Assembly (NCBI GenBank): GCA_944389685.1 | Contig: CALXNF010000025.1 | Span: forward strand, 1-6,857 | DNA: 6,857 nucleotides | Origin: an uncultured Alphaproteobacteria bacterium | GTDB taxonomy: Bacteria > Pseudomonadota > Alphaproteobacteria > Rs-D84 | Direction of reading: 5' to 3' | Shown: piece by piece, positions 6,654-6,857 of the stretch | Position numbering within the stretch: the first letter of the stretch is position 1 | How the letters are laid out: each line of letters starts with the position of its first letter | The notes under the pieces: model-generated | Databases searched by the model: none | What the model was told of the DNA's origin: nothing | Seen by the model: the letters and a program-made list of their open reading frames with translations, nothing else | Translations under genes and position numbers: made by a program

Positions 6654-6679
6654 AAAAAAACCGCATTTGCGGTTTTTTT
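6654..6679. terminator. Bidirectional intrinsic terminator between TPR and fabZ genes
   Basis: AAAAAAACCGCA (6654-6665) pairs with TGCGGTTTTTTT (6668-6679), a GC-rich core stem CCGC/GCGG with A7 before and T7 after. Each strand therefore reads as a hairpin followed by seven T's. It lies 12 nt after the TPR stop codon and 8 nt beyond the stop codon of the leftward gene, so it serves both converging genes. Confidence 0.93.
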
Positions 6680-6686
6680 ATTGTGT

Positions 6687-6857
6687 TTATTCTTGTGCGC
6701 CTGCGTCTATTATTGCGGTAAAAGTTGCTTCTGATACTTTCTTACCGCTAACCATGGCAATACCGTGAAATTTATATAGACGCATTTTTGACATTACCAG
6801 TTCTACATGTAATTCCAACACGTCTCCAGGTTTTACCATATGTGAAAATTTAATTTT
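6687..6857 (-). CDS. fabZ: 3-hydroxyacyl-ACP dehydratase FabZ, C-terminal part (cut by window edge)
   Basis: The last 56 codons plus TAA (6689-6687 on the minus strand) of a hot-dog-fold protein, with the rest lying beyond base 6857. In type II fatty-acid synthesis FabZ dehydrates 3-hydroxyacyl-ACP to trans-2-enoyl-ACP in the cytoplasm. The visible C-terminus reads KIKFSHMVKPGDVLELHVEL, then MRLYKFHGIAMVSGKKVSEA, then TFTAII. It aligns with the E. coli FabZ ending, where ARFKRPVVPGDQM, RFKGVALVDGKVVCEA and M follow in the same order. VKPGD is the family's V-x-P-G-D turn, and KFHGIAMV-G-K is the last beta-strand pair. The catalytic His and Glu precede this segment and are not visible, so activity cannot be judged. 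Other hot-dog proteins such as MaoC or acyl-ACP thioesterases share part of this pattern. The short 56-residue span limits certainty. It converges on the TPR gene across a shared terminator. Confidence 0.75.
   Translation of the reverse strand, partial: KIKFSHMVKPGDVLELHVELVMSKMRLYKFHGIAMVSGKKVSEATFTAIIDAGAQE

Noticed and set aside
6654..6679. Small regulatory RNA or CRISPR-like repeat at the hairpins near 1974 and 6667
   Set aside because: Both are single hairpins with symmetric A/T tracts lying between converging genes. They are fully explained as bidirectional terminators.

Overview
The window is AT-rich, gene-dense bacterial DNA, most likely from an uncultured or host-associated alphaproteobacterium. 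The lineage is inferred from protein resemblance, not from a search. The sigma factor is of RpoH type, with the G-T-[ST]-A-x-Q-K-K-[LV]-F-F-N-L stretch typical of alphaproteobacterial sigma-32. The outer-membrane protein shows it is Gram-negative. The RsmE, RluB-like and FabZ sequences fit the same group. There are no rRNA or tRNA genes, CRISPR arrays, insertion sequences or other recognisable mobile-element ends.

Layout from left to right. (1) A rightward pair holds rpoH (22-933) and, 3 nt later, a signal-peptide-bearing beta-barrel porin (937-1959). (2) A bidirectional hairpin terminator (1958-1994) lies between the porin and the leftward gene facing it. (3) One long leftward gene (4207-1985) encodes a TraG/VirD4-type coupling ATPase of type IV secretion or conjugation. 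No other secretion or mobilisation gene is visible. (4) A 57-bp divergent intergenic region carries a duplicated TATAAT-containing unit. The copy nearest the ATPase gene is a perfect extended -10 only 9 nt from its ATG, which suggests a leaderless mRNA. (5) A rightward operon follows: rsmE (4265-4921), an RsuA/RluB-family pseudouridine synthase overlapping it by ATGA (4918-5616), and a membrane-anchored TPR protein of unknown role (5647-6642). (6) A second bidirectional terminator (6654-6679) separates this operon from the leftward 3' end of a FabZ-like dehydratase gene, cut by the window edge (6857-6687).

Most of the content is housekeeping: heat-shock transcription, rRNA modification, fatty-acid synthesis and envelope. 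The accessory-looking element is the lone coupling ATPase. The points most worth a second look are the duplicated promoter unit and apparent leaderless start of that gene, a 7-nt C/G homopolymer lying exactly in its P-loop codons, and the tight rpoH-porin linkage. I do not see clear evidence for a wholly new biological system.
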